Shown: positions 1-7,374 of the stretch, piece by piece
Numbering within the stretch: position 1 is the first letter of the stretch
Layout: every line of letters begins with the position of its first letter
NCBI GenBank assembly: GCA_022565015.1
Contig: JADFKI010000078.1
Span: forward strand, 1-12,500
Origin: Chloroflexota bacterium
GTDB taxonomy: Bacteria; Chloroflexota; Dehalococcoidia; Lucifugimonadales; JADFKI01
Direction of reading: 5' to 3'
Length of the DNA stretch: 12,500 bases
Notes under the pieces: model-generated
The model's database searches: none
What the model was told of the DNA's origin: nothing
What the model saw: only the letters and a program-made list of their open reading frames with translations
Made by a program: the position numbers and the translations under genes

Positions 1-283
1 GAGGGAGGGAGTTAGAGGGAGGGGCGTCATCCACGCCCTCATCCTAGCCTTCTCCCAAAATGTGAGAAGGGAAACCTGTGCGCATGCCGTGCTTTGCCGC
101 CTGGGCACGTATGTCCTCCCTCCCCTCGCGGGAGGAAGCTAGAGGGAGGGGGCGTCATCCACGCCCTCATCCTAGCCTTCTCCCAAAATGGGAGAAGGGA
201 CACCTATGCGCATGCCGTGCTTTGCCGCCTGGGCACGTATGTCCTCCCTCCCCTCGTGGGAGGGAGCTAGAGGGAGGGGGCGT
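1..283. repeat. 127-128 bp direct repeat with paired hairpins (REP-like)
   Basis: Two nearly identical tandem units lie at about 1-131 and 132-259, followed by a partial third unit to about 283, where similarity stops. The GNTAG landmarks at 11, 138 and 266 give periods of 127 and 128. Each full unit contains two inverted repeats. One has arms CCTTCTCCC/GGGAGAAGG around AAAAT (176-198, perfect; 48-70, one mismatch). The other has arms CTCCCTCCC/GGGAGGGAG around a 5-base loop (244-266, perfect). This is the layout of a non-coding intergenic REP or MITE-like family. Open frames across it are chance products. The first unit is cut by the window edge, so the array may continue to the left. Confidence 0.85.
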
Positions 284-328
284 TAGTATTTTCGCCTCCT
301 TCTTTGAATGTCCGTCTGACCTCGAAAA

Positions 329-356
329 TAGACCCATGTTTGACCCCTGCTATAAT
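329..356 (+). promoter_or_regulatory. Sigma-70-type promoter for the CCA-adding enzyme gene
   Basis: A perfect -10 hexamer TATAAT at 351-356 lies 16 bases downstream of TAGACC (329-334), which matches four of six -35 consensus positions. Transcription would start near 363, about 23 bases before the ATG at 386. A TTGACC at 340-345 is too close to the -10 to act as its -35. Confidence 0.6.
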
Positions 357-385
357 CGCCAGCAGCCCAGGAGTAGATTGCCCAT

Positions 386-1633
386 ATGGCCGAGCTTCCC
401 CCAATATTGATGCATCTGACACCGGACCAGCAGCGGTGGGTCCGGGCCGCTTCGAGCGTTGCCCGGGAGCTGGGCTGCGAGGCGTACCTGGTCGGCGGAG
501 TCGTGCGGGACCTGGTACTGGGCAGGGAATCCAGGGACATGGACCTCACCATCGAAGGTGATGCGTCCCGGTTCGCAGAGCGATTGGCGGAGCGGTTAGG
601 CGGCGAGGTCGTCGGCCGTTCCCAATTCATGACCTACAAGATATCCCTCGGGGAAGCGGTGCTGGATGTCGTCACGGCCCGCAGAGAGACGTATGAGCGC
701 CCGGGCGCCCTTCCCTCGGTCTCGCCGGGAACGCTTCAGGACGACCTGGCAAGACGCGACTTCTCCATCAACGCCATGGCCGTCGCCCTCGACGAGGAGG
801 CATGGGACAGGCCCATCGACCCTTTCAACGGACGCGACGATCTGCGGGAAGGCCTGGTCCGAGTGCTGCATTCCAGGAGCTTCGTCGACGACGCCACGCG
901 AATTCTTCGCGCGGTCAGGTACGCGGCTCGACTCGGGTTTCGAATCGAGCCCGGCACCGGGGAGCTCTTGGATCGCGACCTGCACCACCTGGACGACATC
1001 TCGGCGGATAGGCTGCGGCAGGAGTTTGAGCTGATGCTGGAGGAATCCAGCCTGGCCGCCATAGTGGAATCCGCCATCGGTCTCGGTGTTCTCGAGGCGG
1101 TCCATCCGTCGCTTGAGCCCGGACCGGCCGCGCTGAATGCCATACGGAGGCTGGACGGCGAGCCGCCTTCAGATGATAGAAGCCTCGTCGCCATTTCAGT
1201 CCTGACGTCGGGCGGCACTGAGTCCGATATCACGTCACTGGCAGCCAGGCTCAACCTCGGAAGCAGATGGCGGACTGTTATTCAGGATGCGATGAGACTT
1301 AATGGCGTCGTCGGTTCCCTGGCGCGTTCTCAAATTGCCAATAGTGAGCTGTACGAAAAACTGGCGATTTACGACGGGGCGGCGATAAGGTCCGTAATGC
1401 TGGCCTCCGAGGATGCGATGGCCGTAGAGATGCTGGCGCTATTCCTGGACGAGCTGAGCCTGGTGGAGCCGGAGCTCCGAGGGGAGGATATATTGGCGAT
1501 GGGAGTGGAGCAGGGCCCGGCCGTCGGGGAGCTCTTGCGTAAGTTGAAGGCGGCGCGTCTGGATGGGGCCGTGACCGATAGGGCCGGCGAGGAGCGATTC
1601 GTGCGCGAGCTCATCGACGGAGGCATTTCTTAA
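386..1633 (+). CDS. cca: tRNA nucleotidyltransferase / poly(A) polymerase family protein (CCA-adding enzyme)
   Basis: This is a class II nucleotidyltransferase of 415 aa, a usual length for the family, which adds or repairs the 3' CCA of tRNA. The catalytic motif is clear near the N-terminus: LVGGVVRD (35-42) followed by RDMDL, with D51 and D53 as the metal-binding carboxylates. Further family motifs are RRDFSINAMA (123-132), the DATRILRAVRYAARLGF neck region (169-185) and SADRLRQEF (206-214), which corresponds to the nucleotide-selecting part of the neck. The C-terminal half is a helical body and tail. No HD domain is seen. The ATG is preceded by AGGAG at 369-373, a somewhat long 12-base spacing, and by a good promoter. 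The gene stands alone. Telling CCA-adding from A-adding or poly(A) polymerase activity by eye is not safe, but it is the only such gene in view and CCA addition is the likeliest role. Confidence 0.9.
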   Translation: MAELPPILMHLTPDQQRWVRAASSVARELGCEAYLVGGVVRDLVLGRESRDMDLTIEGDASRFAERLAERLGGEVVGRSQFMTYKISLGEAVLDVVTARRETYERPGALPSVSPGTLQDDLARRDFSINAMAVALDEEAWDRPIDPFNGRDDLREGLVRVLHSRSFVDDATRILRAVRYAARLGFRIEPGTGELLDRDLHHLDDISADRLRQEFELMLEESSLAAIVESAIGLGVLEAVHPSLEPGPAALNAIRRLDGEPPSDDRSLVAISVLTSGGTESDITSLAARLNLGSRWRTVIQDAMRLNGVVGSLARSQIANSELYEKLAIYDGAAIRSVMLASEDAMAVEMLALFLDELSLVEPELRGEDILAMGVEQGPAVGELLRKLKAARLDGAVTDRAGEERFVRELIDGGIS

Positions 1634-1952
1634 TTCTCCATCGATCCAGGACGGGAACGGACCACCTCGTAGCTTCACTGGGCTCCAGAAGTCTTTCTTG
1701 CGAGGGGTTGGAGGTCGTTGCCGCGGGGGCACTATACCGTCGAGACAATACATGTAGCTACGGTCGTTTTATAGTAGCTTGCACCCATATTCGCCGCGCC
1801 TATCTGCCAACCCGATTTGGGTCTAATTACCGTGTTTCACTCATTCCTCACGCTTGATAATAGAGTTGTAACCCCGCGGATCAAAGCCGGAGTGTCCGTC
1901 CCAGGTCCGGCAAGGCATTACTACGGGCCCTTGGCTGGTCCAGGAGGAATGA
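1634..1952. other. Intergenic region, 319 bases, upstream of the first response regulator
   Basis: No convincing gene is visible. The stretch 1755-1870 is more AT-rich than its surroundings and probably holds the promoter of the downstream gene. GATAAT at 1856-1861 is a possible -10, but the only nearby -35-like hexamer (TTTCAC, about 15 bases upstream) is weak. ACTATA near 1730 and TATAGT near 1772 form a loose inverted pair that I do not consider significant. Confidence 0.5.
1942..1947 (+). promoter_or_regulatory. Ribosome binding site AGGAGG deciding the start at 1953
   Basis: A full-consensus Shine-Dalgarno AGGAGG lies 5 bases before the ATG at 1953. It favours this start over the in-frame ATG at 1980, which has no comparable site. 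Confidence 0.75.
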
Positions 1953-2876
1953 ATGGTCACCGACGCCGACAACGTAGGTATGGCTTCAATCGGGCATAAG
2001 GCCAACGACGTTGTGAGCCTCCTCGTCATTGACGACGAGGAGATTATCCGTGTCCTCTTGACGGAGATTCTCACTGAAGATGGCTACCAGGTAACAACTG
2101 CCAGGGACGGGGTCGAGGGTGTGGAGCTGCTCAAGCAGAACCGGTATGACCTGATCATCAGCGACATGGTCATGCCGGGCATGAGCGGCATCGAGGTACT
2201 GCAGGAAGCCTTCAAGGTGGACCCCGAGTATGCAGTGGTCATGATCACCGGATACCCCTCCGTTGAGACCGCCGTCAAGCTGGTGAATCTCGGGGCATCC
2301 GACTACATTACCAAGCCCTTTAACGTCGATCTGATCAAGGTTACCGTGGCCAAGGTCCTGGAGATGAAGCGCATTCGCGGCGTCACTCCGGGCCTGGAGC
2401 CGTCGGGAGATTCGCCCACGGGAGACGCCGTTACGGGCGCCTACGGCGAAGCCGCCTTCGGCGAAATGCTCGAAAGAGAAGTCAGCAGGTCTCTTGCACT
2501 GGGCCACGAGCTCAGCCTGGTGGTATTCGATATCGACAGCTACGAAAGCTACACCGAAAAGGGCGGCCAGGTCGTTGGACGCCAGCTCCTGAAATCCCTC
2601 GCGGGCAGTATCCAGCAAGAATCCCGACCCTGGTACGTCTGCGGCAAGTCCGGCGAGTCCGAAATTGCGGTCCTCTTGCCGGAGCTTGGACGGAGCGAGG
2701 CCGAGGCCTTTGGTAAGAAGGTGCGCGAAGTCGTCGGCGAGAACTTCACCATTAGCGGAGGAGTCGCCTGCCTGCCCCGAGACGCCAATGACGCCGAGGC
2801 CCTCTTTAGGATGGCTAAGGCCGGCCTCAAGGCCGCCAGGGCGCAGGGCGGCGACAAGCTGATGCTTCCGAACTAG
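1953..2876 (+). CDS. Response regulator: receiver domain plus degenerate GGDEF domain (paralogue 1)
   Basis: This is a 307-aa cytoplasmic two-component response regulator. The receiver domain (about 22-138) has acidic residues D27/D28, phospho-acceptor D71 in SDMVMPG, T99 and K121 in TKPF, so it should be phosphorylated by a histidine kinase. After a Gly/Pro-rich linker, residues 158-305 follow the GGDEF fold: DAVTGAY replaces D-x-LTGLxNR, FDIDSYESY (192-200) keeps the first metal-ligand Asp, and AQGGDKL closes the domain. The signature loop reads GESEI (234-238), losing the second Gly and the metal-binding third position, so diguanylate cyclase activity is unlikely. The ATG follows a strong AGGAGG (1942-1947) at 5 bases. 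An overlapping ATG at 1949 is in another frame. Two paralogues lie at 7375 and 8386; this copy is the least decayed. A catalytically dead c-di-GMP or GTP sensor is one possible role. Confidence 0.85.
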   Translation: MVTDADNVGMASIGHKANDVVSLLVIDDEEIIRVLLTEILTEDGYQVTTARDGVEGVELLKQNRYDLIISDMVMPGMSGIEVLQEAFKVDPEYAVVMITGYPSVETAVKLVNLGASDYITKPFNVDLIKVTVAKVLEMKRIRGVTPGLEPSGDSPTGDAVTGAYGEAAFGEMLEREVSRSLALGHELSLVVFDIDSYESYTEKGGQVVGRQLLKSLAGSIQQESRPWYVCGKSGESEIAVLLPELGRSEAEAFGKKVREVVGENFTISGGVACLPRDANDAEALFRMAKAGLKAARAQGGDKLMLPN

Positions 2877-2906
2877 CCTCTGCGAGCGCCGAGGGGCGGC
2901 CGCGAC

Positions 2907-2928
2907 CGACGGAACGTGCCGTCGTTTC
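2907..2928. terminator. Possible short terminator between convergent genes
   Basis: A 6-bp perfect stem CGACGG/CCGTCG (2907-2912 and 2919-2924) with a 6-base loop is followed by TTTC on the plus strand. It sits between the stop of the first response regulator and the convergent fumC stop. The stem and T-run are short, so the call is weak. Confidence 0.4.
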
Positions 2929-2959
2929 AGCCCGCCGAGACGCCTCCCGACAGCCCCGG

Positions 2960-4348
2960 CTACGTCATGGAAGCGGGGTCCAGAATTTCGTCCAGCTTGC
3001 CCTCGGACAGGTCCGTCATCTCCAGGGCCACTTCCTTCACGGTCTTTCCGGTCAGCTGGGCCTCGTGAGCGATTGCGGCCGAGGCGTCGTAGCCTATGTG
3101 AGGCACGAGAGTCGTCACGATGGCCAGGCCCTTCTCCACCATCTCGGGGCCCTTCTGCGTCGCCTTCAGGCCACGGACACACTGCTCCTCCAGGTTCTTG
3201 GCGGCGGAGGCCAGCAGATCGACAGACTGTAGCAGGTTGTACGCGCACACGGGCATCATCACGTTTATCTCGAAGTTGCCCGACTGTCCACCGATTGTGA
3301 TTGTGGCGTCGTTGCCGATCACCTGCGCCGCCACCTGGCAGACGGACTCCGGAATCACGGGGTTGACCTTTCCGGGCATAATCGAGCTTCCCGGCTGGAC
3401 CTCCGGCAGCTCTATCTCGCCGATTCCGCTCCTGGGACCGGAGCCCAGCCAACGAATGTCGTTCGATATCTTCATGAGGCTGACGGCGACGGTCTTGAGG
3501 GCGCCGCTGGCCTCCACGACGTTGTCCAGGGTGCTCTGCGCCTGGAAGTGGTTCTTCGTCTCGTAGACGTTCACGCCGAGCATCTGCGAGAGCTTTTCGC
3601 AAACGCGGCCCGCGAACTCGGGGTGGGTGTTGACGCCGGTCCCAACCGCCGTGCCGCCGAGGGCCACCTCGGCCAGCTCCGACTCCGCGTGGCGGAGTCT
3701 CCGTATGCCGCGCTCGATCTGCCCGGCGTGCCCCTCGAACTCCTGCCCAAGCCTCACCGGAGTCGCGTCCTGAAGGTGGGTGCGTCCCGTCTTCACAACC
3801 GGCATGAACTCTTTGGCCTTGGCATTGAGGCCCGCCATGAGCTGCTCCAGGGCCGGTATCAGGTCGTCGTGGATGCCCTTGAGGGCCGAGATATGGATCG
3901 CCGTGGGGATCACGTCGTTGGACGACTGGCCGATGTTCACGTGGTCGTTTGGATGCACCGGCGTGCGAGAGCCCAGCTCGCCGCCGAGAATCTCGATGGC
4001 CCTGTTCGAGATGACCTCATTTACGTTCATGTTCGTCGACGTTCCCGAACCGGTCTGAAAGATGTCCACTACGAACTGGTCGTCCAGGCCGCCGTCGATT
4101 ACCTCTTGAGAGGCCCTGGCGATGGCGGATGCCGGCTCCGCGTCCAGCAGACCGAGCTCCGAGTTAACGGCGGCGGCAGCCTGCTTTATCTGGCCCAGCG
4201 CCCTTATAAACGACCTTGGAAAGCGAAGGTCGCTGATGGGAAAGTTGATGATGGCGCGCATCGTGTTGGCGCCATAGTAGGCATCCGCCGGCACCTGAAA
4301 CTCCCCCATGGAGTCTCGCTCCGTCCGAAAGTTCTGCTCTTGTGACAT
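2960..4348 (-). CDS. fumC: Class II fumarate hydratase
   Basis: Fumarase interconverts fumarate and L-malate in the TCA cycle. It is a soluble, iron-independent homotetramer. At 462 aa the length is standard. The superfamily signature GSSIMPGKVNP is at 320-330, with S321 the catalytic-loop serine. Substrate-site motifs are GSGTSTNMNVNE (100-111), the HPNDHVNIGQSSND region (132-145) and KTGRTHLQDA (186-195, with His191). GRTHLQDA favours fumarase over aspartase, which usually has GRTQLQDA here, and the N-terminal RDSMGEFQVPAD also fits FumC. The start ATG has GGGAG 8 bases upstream. The gene is the last of a minus-strand cluster, 58 bases downstream of an alpha/beta hydrolase gene, and may be co-transcribed with it. 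A near-palindrome (4372-4389) lies in that gap. Aspartate ammonia-lyase is the only serious alternative and is unlikely. Confidence 0.94.
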   Translation of the reverse strand: MSQEQNFRTERDSMGEFQVPADAYYGANTMRAIINFPISDLRFPRSFIRALGQIKQAAAAVNSELGLLDAEPASAIARASQEVIDGGLDDQFVVDIFQTGSGTSTNMNVNEVISNRAIEILGGELGSRTPVHPNDHVNIGQSSNDVIPTAIHISALKGIHDDLIPALEQLMAGLNAKAKEFMPVVKTGRTHLQDATPVRLGQEFEGHAGQIERGIRRLRHAESELAEVALGGTAVGTGVNTHPEFAGRVCEKLSQMLGVNVYETKNHFQAQSTLDNVVEASGALKTVAVSLMKISNDIRWLGSGPRSGIGEIELPEVQPGSSIMPGKVNPVIPESVCQVAAQVIGNDATITIGGQSGNFEINVMMPVCAYNLLQSVDLLASAAKNLEEQCVRGLKATQKGPEMVEKGLAIVTTLVPHIGYDASAAIAHEAQLTGKTVKEVALEMTDLSEGKLDEILDPASMT

Positions 4349-4371
4349 TACTTTGACTCCCAGCTGGTCAG

Positions 4372-4389
4372 GCGATGCAATTACATCGC
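4372..4389. repeat. Inverted repeat in the hydrolase-fumC gap
   Basis: Perfect 6-bp arms GCGATG/CATCGC flank the 6-base centre CAATTA, 23 bases upstream of the fumC start. There is a T-run (CTTTTT) on the plus strand beyond it, but no plus-strand gene to terminate. It could be an operator or an intercistronic hairpin in the minus-strand transcript. Confidence 0.35.
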
Positions 4390-4406
4390 TCCTTTTTCCA
4401 GGTCTA

Positions 4407-5048
4407 TTAATTCAGGGATTCGGCTAGAAAGTCGGCCACCCTATCGGCTACCTGGCCCTCGTGGCCTATCAGGCCGTGATCGGCATCCGGGATCTCCGCG
4501 AAGTTCACCGGGTCCGCCATCTCGTCCAGCACGCGCTGCAATTCGGCCGTGGGCGAAATCTTGTCGTTTTGGCCCACGATATACAGCTTCGGCCGTTTAT
4601 CCCTTTTTGCCCGTGAACCCTGAAGTGAGGAGATGGGAGGCGCTATGAGCACCAGGCTTCCGGCGGCCCTGGTCTGCTTCAGGCCCCTCAGTGCGACGCC
4701 CGCGCTAAAGGAGTACGCCACCAGCGCCAACCTCTTGCCGTCCATGTCGGGCCACCTCTTCATGACGTTGAGGGCAGCCTTCACGTCTTCATGCTCCCTG
4801 TCGCCGTTAGTGAACTCGCCCCCGCTGCTCCCGACGCCTCGAAAGTTGAATCGCAGGGTTGCAAAGCCCTTCGCGTCGGCTGCGCGACAGATGGCCGTGA
4901 TCAGTGGGCTGTCCATGTCGCCGCCCAAGGTCGGGTGCGCGTGGCACACGACGACTGTGGGGTAGGGTGGGGGAAGCTCCTGGGGCGTCGTGAGTACGCC
5001 GTCCAGCGAGGCCCTCTTGCTATCGAAGCTGATCGCAGACTGTCTCAT
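4407..5048 (-). CDS. Alpha/beta hydrolase, COG2945-like (dienelactone-hydrolase fold), variant nucleophile motif
   Basis: A 213-aa soluble alpha/beta hydrolase. It shows the features of this short family: CHAHPTLGGDMDSPL (35-49) around the oxyanion-hole region, LRFNFRGVGSSGGEF (65-79), then the nucleophile-elbow region. The likely triad is S113, D162 in GQNDKISP and H191 in DADHG. The elbow reads AYSFSAG instead of GYSFGA, so both glycines of G-x-S-x-G are replaced (A111, S115) while the serine remains. The substrate is unknown; family members are generic esterase-like enzymes. It is a paralogue of the adjacent upstream hydrolase, probably from tandem duplication. The ATG lacks a clear Shine-Dalgarno, and a 10-bp inverted repeat lies 18 bases upstream of it. 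I am sure of the fold and unsure of activity. Confidence 0.85.
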   Translation of the reverse strand: MRQSAISFDSKRASLDGVLTTPQELPPPYPTVVVCHAHPTLGGDMDSPLITAICRAADAKGFATLRFNFRGVGSSGGEFTNGDREHEDVKAALNVMKRWPDMDGKRLALVAYSFSAGVALRGLKQTRAAGSLVLIAPPISSLQGSRAKRDKRPKLYIVGQNDKISPTAELQRVLDEMADPVNFAEIPDADHGLIGHEGQVADRVADFLAESLN

Positions 5049-5065
5049 TTAGCTTGTGGTCGATT

Positions 5066-5088
5066 CGATACGGCCGCCGGCCGTATCG
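5066..5088. promoter_or_regulatory. Perfect 10-bp inverted repeat (operator or hairpin) between the two hydrolase genes
   Basis: CGATACGGCC (5066-5075) and GGCCGTATCG (5079-5088) are exact reverse complements around a 3-base centre. The repeat lies 18 bases upstream of one hydrolase start and 48 bases beyond the stop of the other. No T-run follows on the minus strand, so a plain intrinsic terminator is unlikely. An operator for a dimeric regulator, or an RNA hairpin between cistrons, fits better. Confidence 0.6.
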
Positions 5089-5136
5089 TCGTGTCCCCTG
5101 AGTATCCCGATTGAAATGACCATTTGCATCTCTGCC

Positions 5137-5784
5137 CTAACTAGAGAGGGTCCCGGTGAAGAACGCCGTCACGAGCTCGCCGATAAGCGAAGCTTGGCCG
5201 CCGAAGAAGTGGTCGGCGCCCGCGATCAGCTCCACCTGCTTGGGTTCGGAAAACCGCTGTGCCAGGAACCTGAACTGGTCCTTGGGAAAGTCGTGGTCAG
5301 AATCGCCCAACACCAGGAGCTTGGGCTGAAGCATCTCGAGGACGCCCGCGTTCGTGAAGGACCGCAATGGGCAGGCTATAGACGCGATGGCCTGGGCCCG
5401 CTCGTTGCCTGCCGCGGCCTCCAGCGCTGCGGACGCGCCGAAGGAGTAACCCGCGACGCCGATCCTACTGGCGTCGATATCATCGTGCAGCGACAGAAAG
5501 CCGATCGCCTCCTTGGCGTCGGCTATCTCTCCGATGCCTCGGTCGTACTCGCCCTCGCTTCTACCCACGCCTCGGAAATTGAACCTCAGCGCGCCGATTC
5601 CCGCATCGCAGAGCATACGGCACATCGTAACGACGAGGCCGTTAGTCATGTCTCCGCCGAAGCGAGGGTGTGGATGGCATACGGCGACGCCGGGAAACGG
5701 TCCGCCTCCCTTGGGAAGATGCATGACCCCCTCGAGGGTAAGCGGGCCGCTCTTGAAGGAGATGTCCTTGTAGCTGATTAGCAT
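5137..5784 (-). CDS. Alpha/beta hydrolase, COG2945-like, canonical catalytic motif
   Basis: A 215-aa soluble alpha/beta hydrolase and paralogue of the downstream neighbour. Motifs run in the same order: CHPHPRFGGDM (36-46), LRFNFRGVGRSEGEY (66-80), nucleophile elbow GYSFGAS with S114, an acid in LGDSDHDFP (159-167, D161 or D163) and H192 in GADHFFGG. The triad looks intact. The substrate cannot be read from the sequence; esterase or dienelactone-hydrolase-like activity is the family-level expectation. I chose the ATG at 5784, four codons inside a possible TTG start at 5796, which has no ribosome binding site. GTG at 5793 is also possible. It is probably the first gene of a minus-strand unit leading through the second hydrolase to fumC, and it is divergent from the threonine aldolase gene across 99 bases. 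Confidence 0.87.
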   Translation of the reverse strand: MLISYKDISFKSGPLTLEGVMHLPKGGGPFPGVAVCHPHPRFGGDMTNGLVVTMCRMLCDAGIGALRFNFRGVGRSEGEYDRGIGEIADAKEAIGFLSLHDDIDASRIGVAGYSFGASAALEAAAGNERAQAIASIACPLRSFTNAGVLEMLQPKLLVLGDSDHDFPKDQFRFLAQRFSEPKQVELIAGADHFFGGQASLIGELVTAFFTGTLSS

Positions 5785-5817
5785 GGGCTTCACCAAGTTT
5801 AGGCGACGGTATAGCTT

Positions 5818-5846
5818 TTGACAAGCGGTGTTGCTAGAATTATTCT
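5818..5846 (+). promoter_or_regulatory. Sigma-70 promoter for the threonine aldolase gene
   Basis: A perfect -35 TTGACA (5818-5823) is followed after 17 bases by TATTCT (5841-5846), four of six matches to the -10. The -10 overlaps the small palindrome AGAAT-T-ATTCT (5836-5846), which might be a regulatory site. It lies in the 99-base divergent gap with the minus-strand hydrolase. Confidence 0.65.
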
Positions 5847-5883
5847 CGTTCCAGAAATGGGCCGAAACTAGGAGGGACCGTTA

Positions 5884-6924
5884 ATGCGAGAAGTGGACTT
5901 GCGAAGCGACACCGTCACCCATCCGACGCCCGAGATGCGTGAGGCTATGGCGGCAGCCGAAGTCGGCGACGATGTGTTCGGCGACGACCCGACGCTTAAT
6001 CGCCTGGAGGCCATGGCCGCCGAGCGCCTCGGCAAGGAGGCGGCGGTATTCGTGGCCAGCGGGACCATGGGAAACCTCGTGTCCATCCTGTCGCATGCCC
6101 AGCGTGGAGACGAGATCATAATCGGCGATAGGTCCCACATATTTCGCAGCGAGGCGGGAGGGGCGTCGGCCCTGGGCGGCGTCGCCTATAACACCATACG
6201 GAACGACGACCGCGGGCTCCTCGACCCTGACGAGGTTGAGGCCGCCATCAAGCCGGCCAACGTCCACTACACCAGGACGGCCATGATTGGGCTGGAGAAC
6301 ACGCACAACGCCGCCGGGGGCGCGGTCCTGACGGTGGAGGATACGAGGGCGGTAGCGGAGGTAGCCCGGCGCCACGAGATTCCTCTACACCTCGACGGCG
6401 CCCGCATATTCAACGCGTCCGTTGCGCTGGAGACGCCCGTCTCGGAGCTCGCGGCCGACGCCGACAGCGTGACTTTTTGCCTGTCCAAGGGCCTCAGCTG
6501 TCCCATTGGCTCGATCATATGCGGCGGCAACGAGTTTATTCAGGAGGCGCGGCGCTGGAGGAAGGTGGTGGGAGGGAGCATGAGGCAGGTCGGTATAATC
6601 GCCGCGGCGGGAATCGTCGCCCTGGACTCCATGGTGGAGAGGCTCGCGGAGGACCACGCCAACGCCAGGAAGCTGGCGAACGGCCTGGCACAGATACCCG
6701 GAATCTCCATCGAGCCCGATAAGCTGCCAACAAACCTCGTCTTCTTCGAGATCACCGACGGAGACCCCGCCGGGCTCGCCAGGAAAATCAACGAGCGGGG
6801 AATCAAGGGTGGTTCACCCATGAGAAGGTGGCGCTTCGTCACGCATTACGGTATCACTTCCGGAGACATAGACTACGCCCTGGACGTCATGGACTCCGTG
6901 ATGAGGGAAAACGCAGCCTCCTGA
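5884..6924 (+). CDS. ltaE: Low-specificity L-threonine aldolase
   Basis: A PLP-dependent fold-type I enzyme that cleaves L-threonine/L-allo-threonine to glycine and acetaldehyde in the cytoplasm. The 346-aa length is normal. The start is typical of the family: VDLRSDTVTHPTPEMREAM (4-22), then VGDDVFGDDPT (27-37) and FVASGTMGN (56-64). H85 in DRSHI probably stacks on PLP, LENTHN (137-142) is conserved, D171 in HLDGAR pairs with the pyridine nitrogen, and K202 in FCLSKGLSCPIGS is the Schiff-base lysine. The C-terminal small domain ends in RFVTHYGIT. The ATG has an excellent AGGAGG (5870-5875) 8 bases upstream and a strong promoter. The gene appears monocistronic. Strict stereospecificity cannot be judged from sequence alone. 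Confidence 0.93.
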   Translation: MREVDLRSDTVTHPTPEMREAMAAAEVGDDVFGDDPTLNRLEAMAAERLGKEAAVFVASGTMGNLVSILSHAQRGDEIIIGDRSHIFRSEAGGASALGGVAYNTIRNDDRGLLDPDEVEAAIKPANVHYTRTAMIGLENTHNAAGGAVLTVEDTRAVAEVARRHEIPLHLDGARIFNASVALETPVSELAADADSVTFCLSKGLSCPIGSIICGGNEFIQEARRWRKVVGGSMRQVGIIAAAGIVALDSMVERLAEDHANARKLANGLAQIPGISIEPDKLPTNLVFFEITDGDPAGLARKINERGIKGGSPMRRWRFVTHYGITSGDIDYALDVMDSVMRENAAS

Positions 6925-7374
6925 GCCCGCCGTCGAATATCCGATGCATGGATAGGCGGTCGACGCACCCCTGAGTGACCGCGCCACGTCTGCTCGAATA
7001 CGCCCGCGTCATCGGTAACGGCCGATTACGATCGTTCGCGAGGGCAGGCGTCGACACGTGCGACCAAAACGTCACGGCCGGCTCCGCTCTCGTTCTTCTT
7101 GCGAAGGCTCTCTGTTTACGGCTTCCGCCCGCGACGAATCCGGATATCGGCGGCTCGGATTGGACCGATTATCTCGTATAAAAGTGGTGTCAGAAGGCCC
7201 CTGGAAGTTTACGTTATATTACATAAATTCGTCCGATAAGCACCAGAAGCCGCTACAGCTACTCTGGTAACCGCGCCAGGAATCGACAGCGCAGCAGGCT
7301 TTCGAAATACCCGCACGCAGAGGTTAACCGGTCAAGCGCCTGTCCGGGGCGAGAGGCGCTGAGGAGTATCCTTA
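6925..7374. other. Intergenic region, 450 bases, no gene recognised
   Basis: No frame gives a convincing protein; a 68-codon GTG-started frame at 6975-7181 lacks recognisable motifs and a good ribosome binding site. The stretch 7160-7240 is AT-rich, with TATAAA (7177-7182) and TATATT (7215-7220) as possible -10 elements for the downstream response regulator. Neither has a -35 at proper spacing. The GCGGTC/GACCGC arms just after the threonine aldolase stop form only a weak, long-loop hairpin. Confidence 0.5.

Noticed and set aside
78..410. 110-codon plus-strand frame over the left repeats
   Set aside because: It spans non-coding hairpin repeats and the cca promoter, and has no plausible ribosome binding site.
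1986..3602. A 538-codon minus-strand open frame
   Set aside because: It runs antisense through the first response regulator and on into fumC in a non-fumC frame. The sequence is low-complexity Arg/Gly-rich with no domain, a usual shadow in high-GC DNA.
3548..4345. A 265-codon plus-strand open frame across fumC
   Set aside because: It is antisense to fumC, which has all fumarase signatures.
6975..7181. Possible 68-aa protein in the gap after the threonine aldolase gene
   Set aside because: GTG start without a ribosome binding site, no motif, and it is overlapped by other equally open frames.
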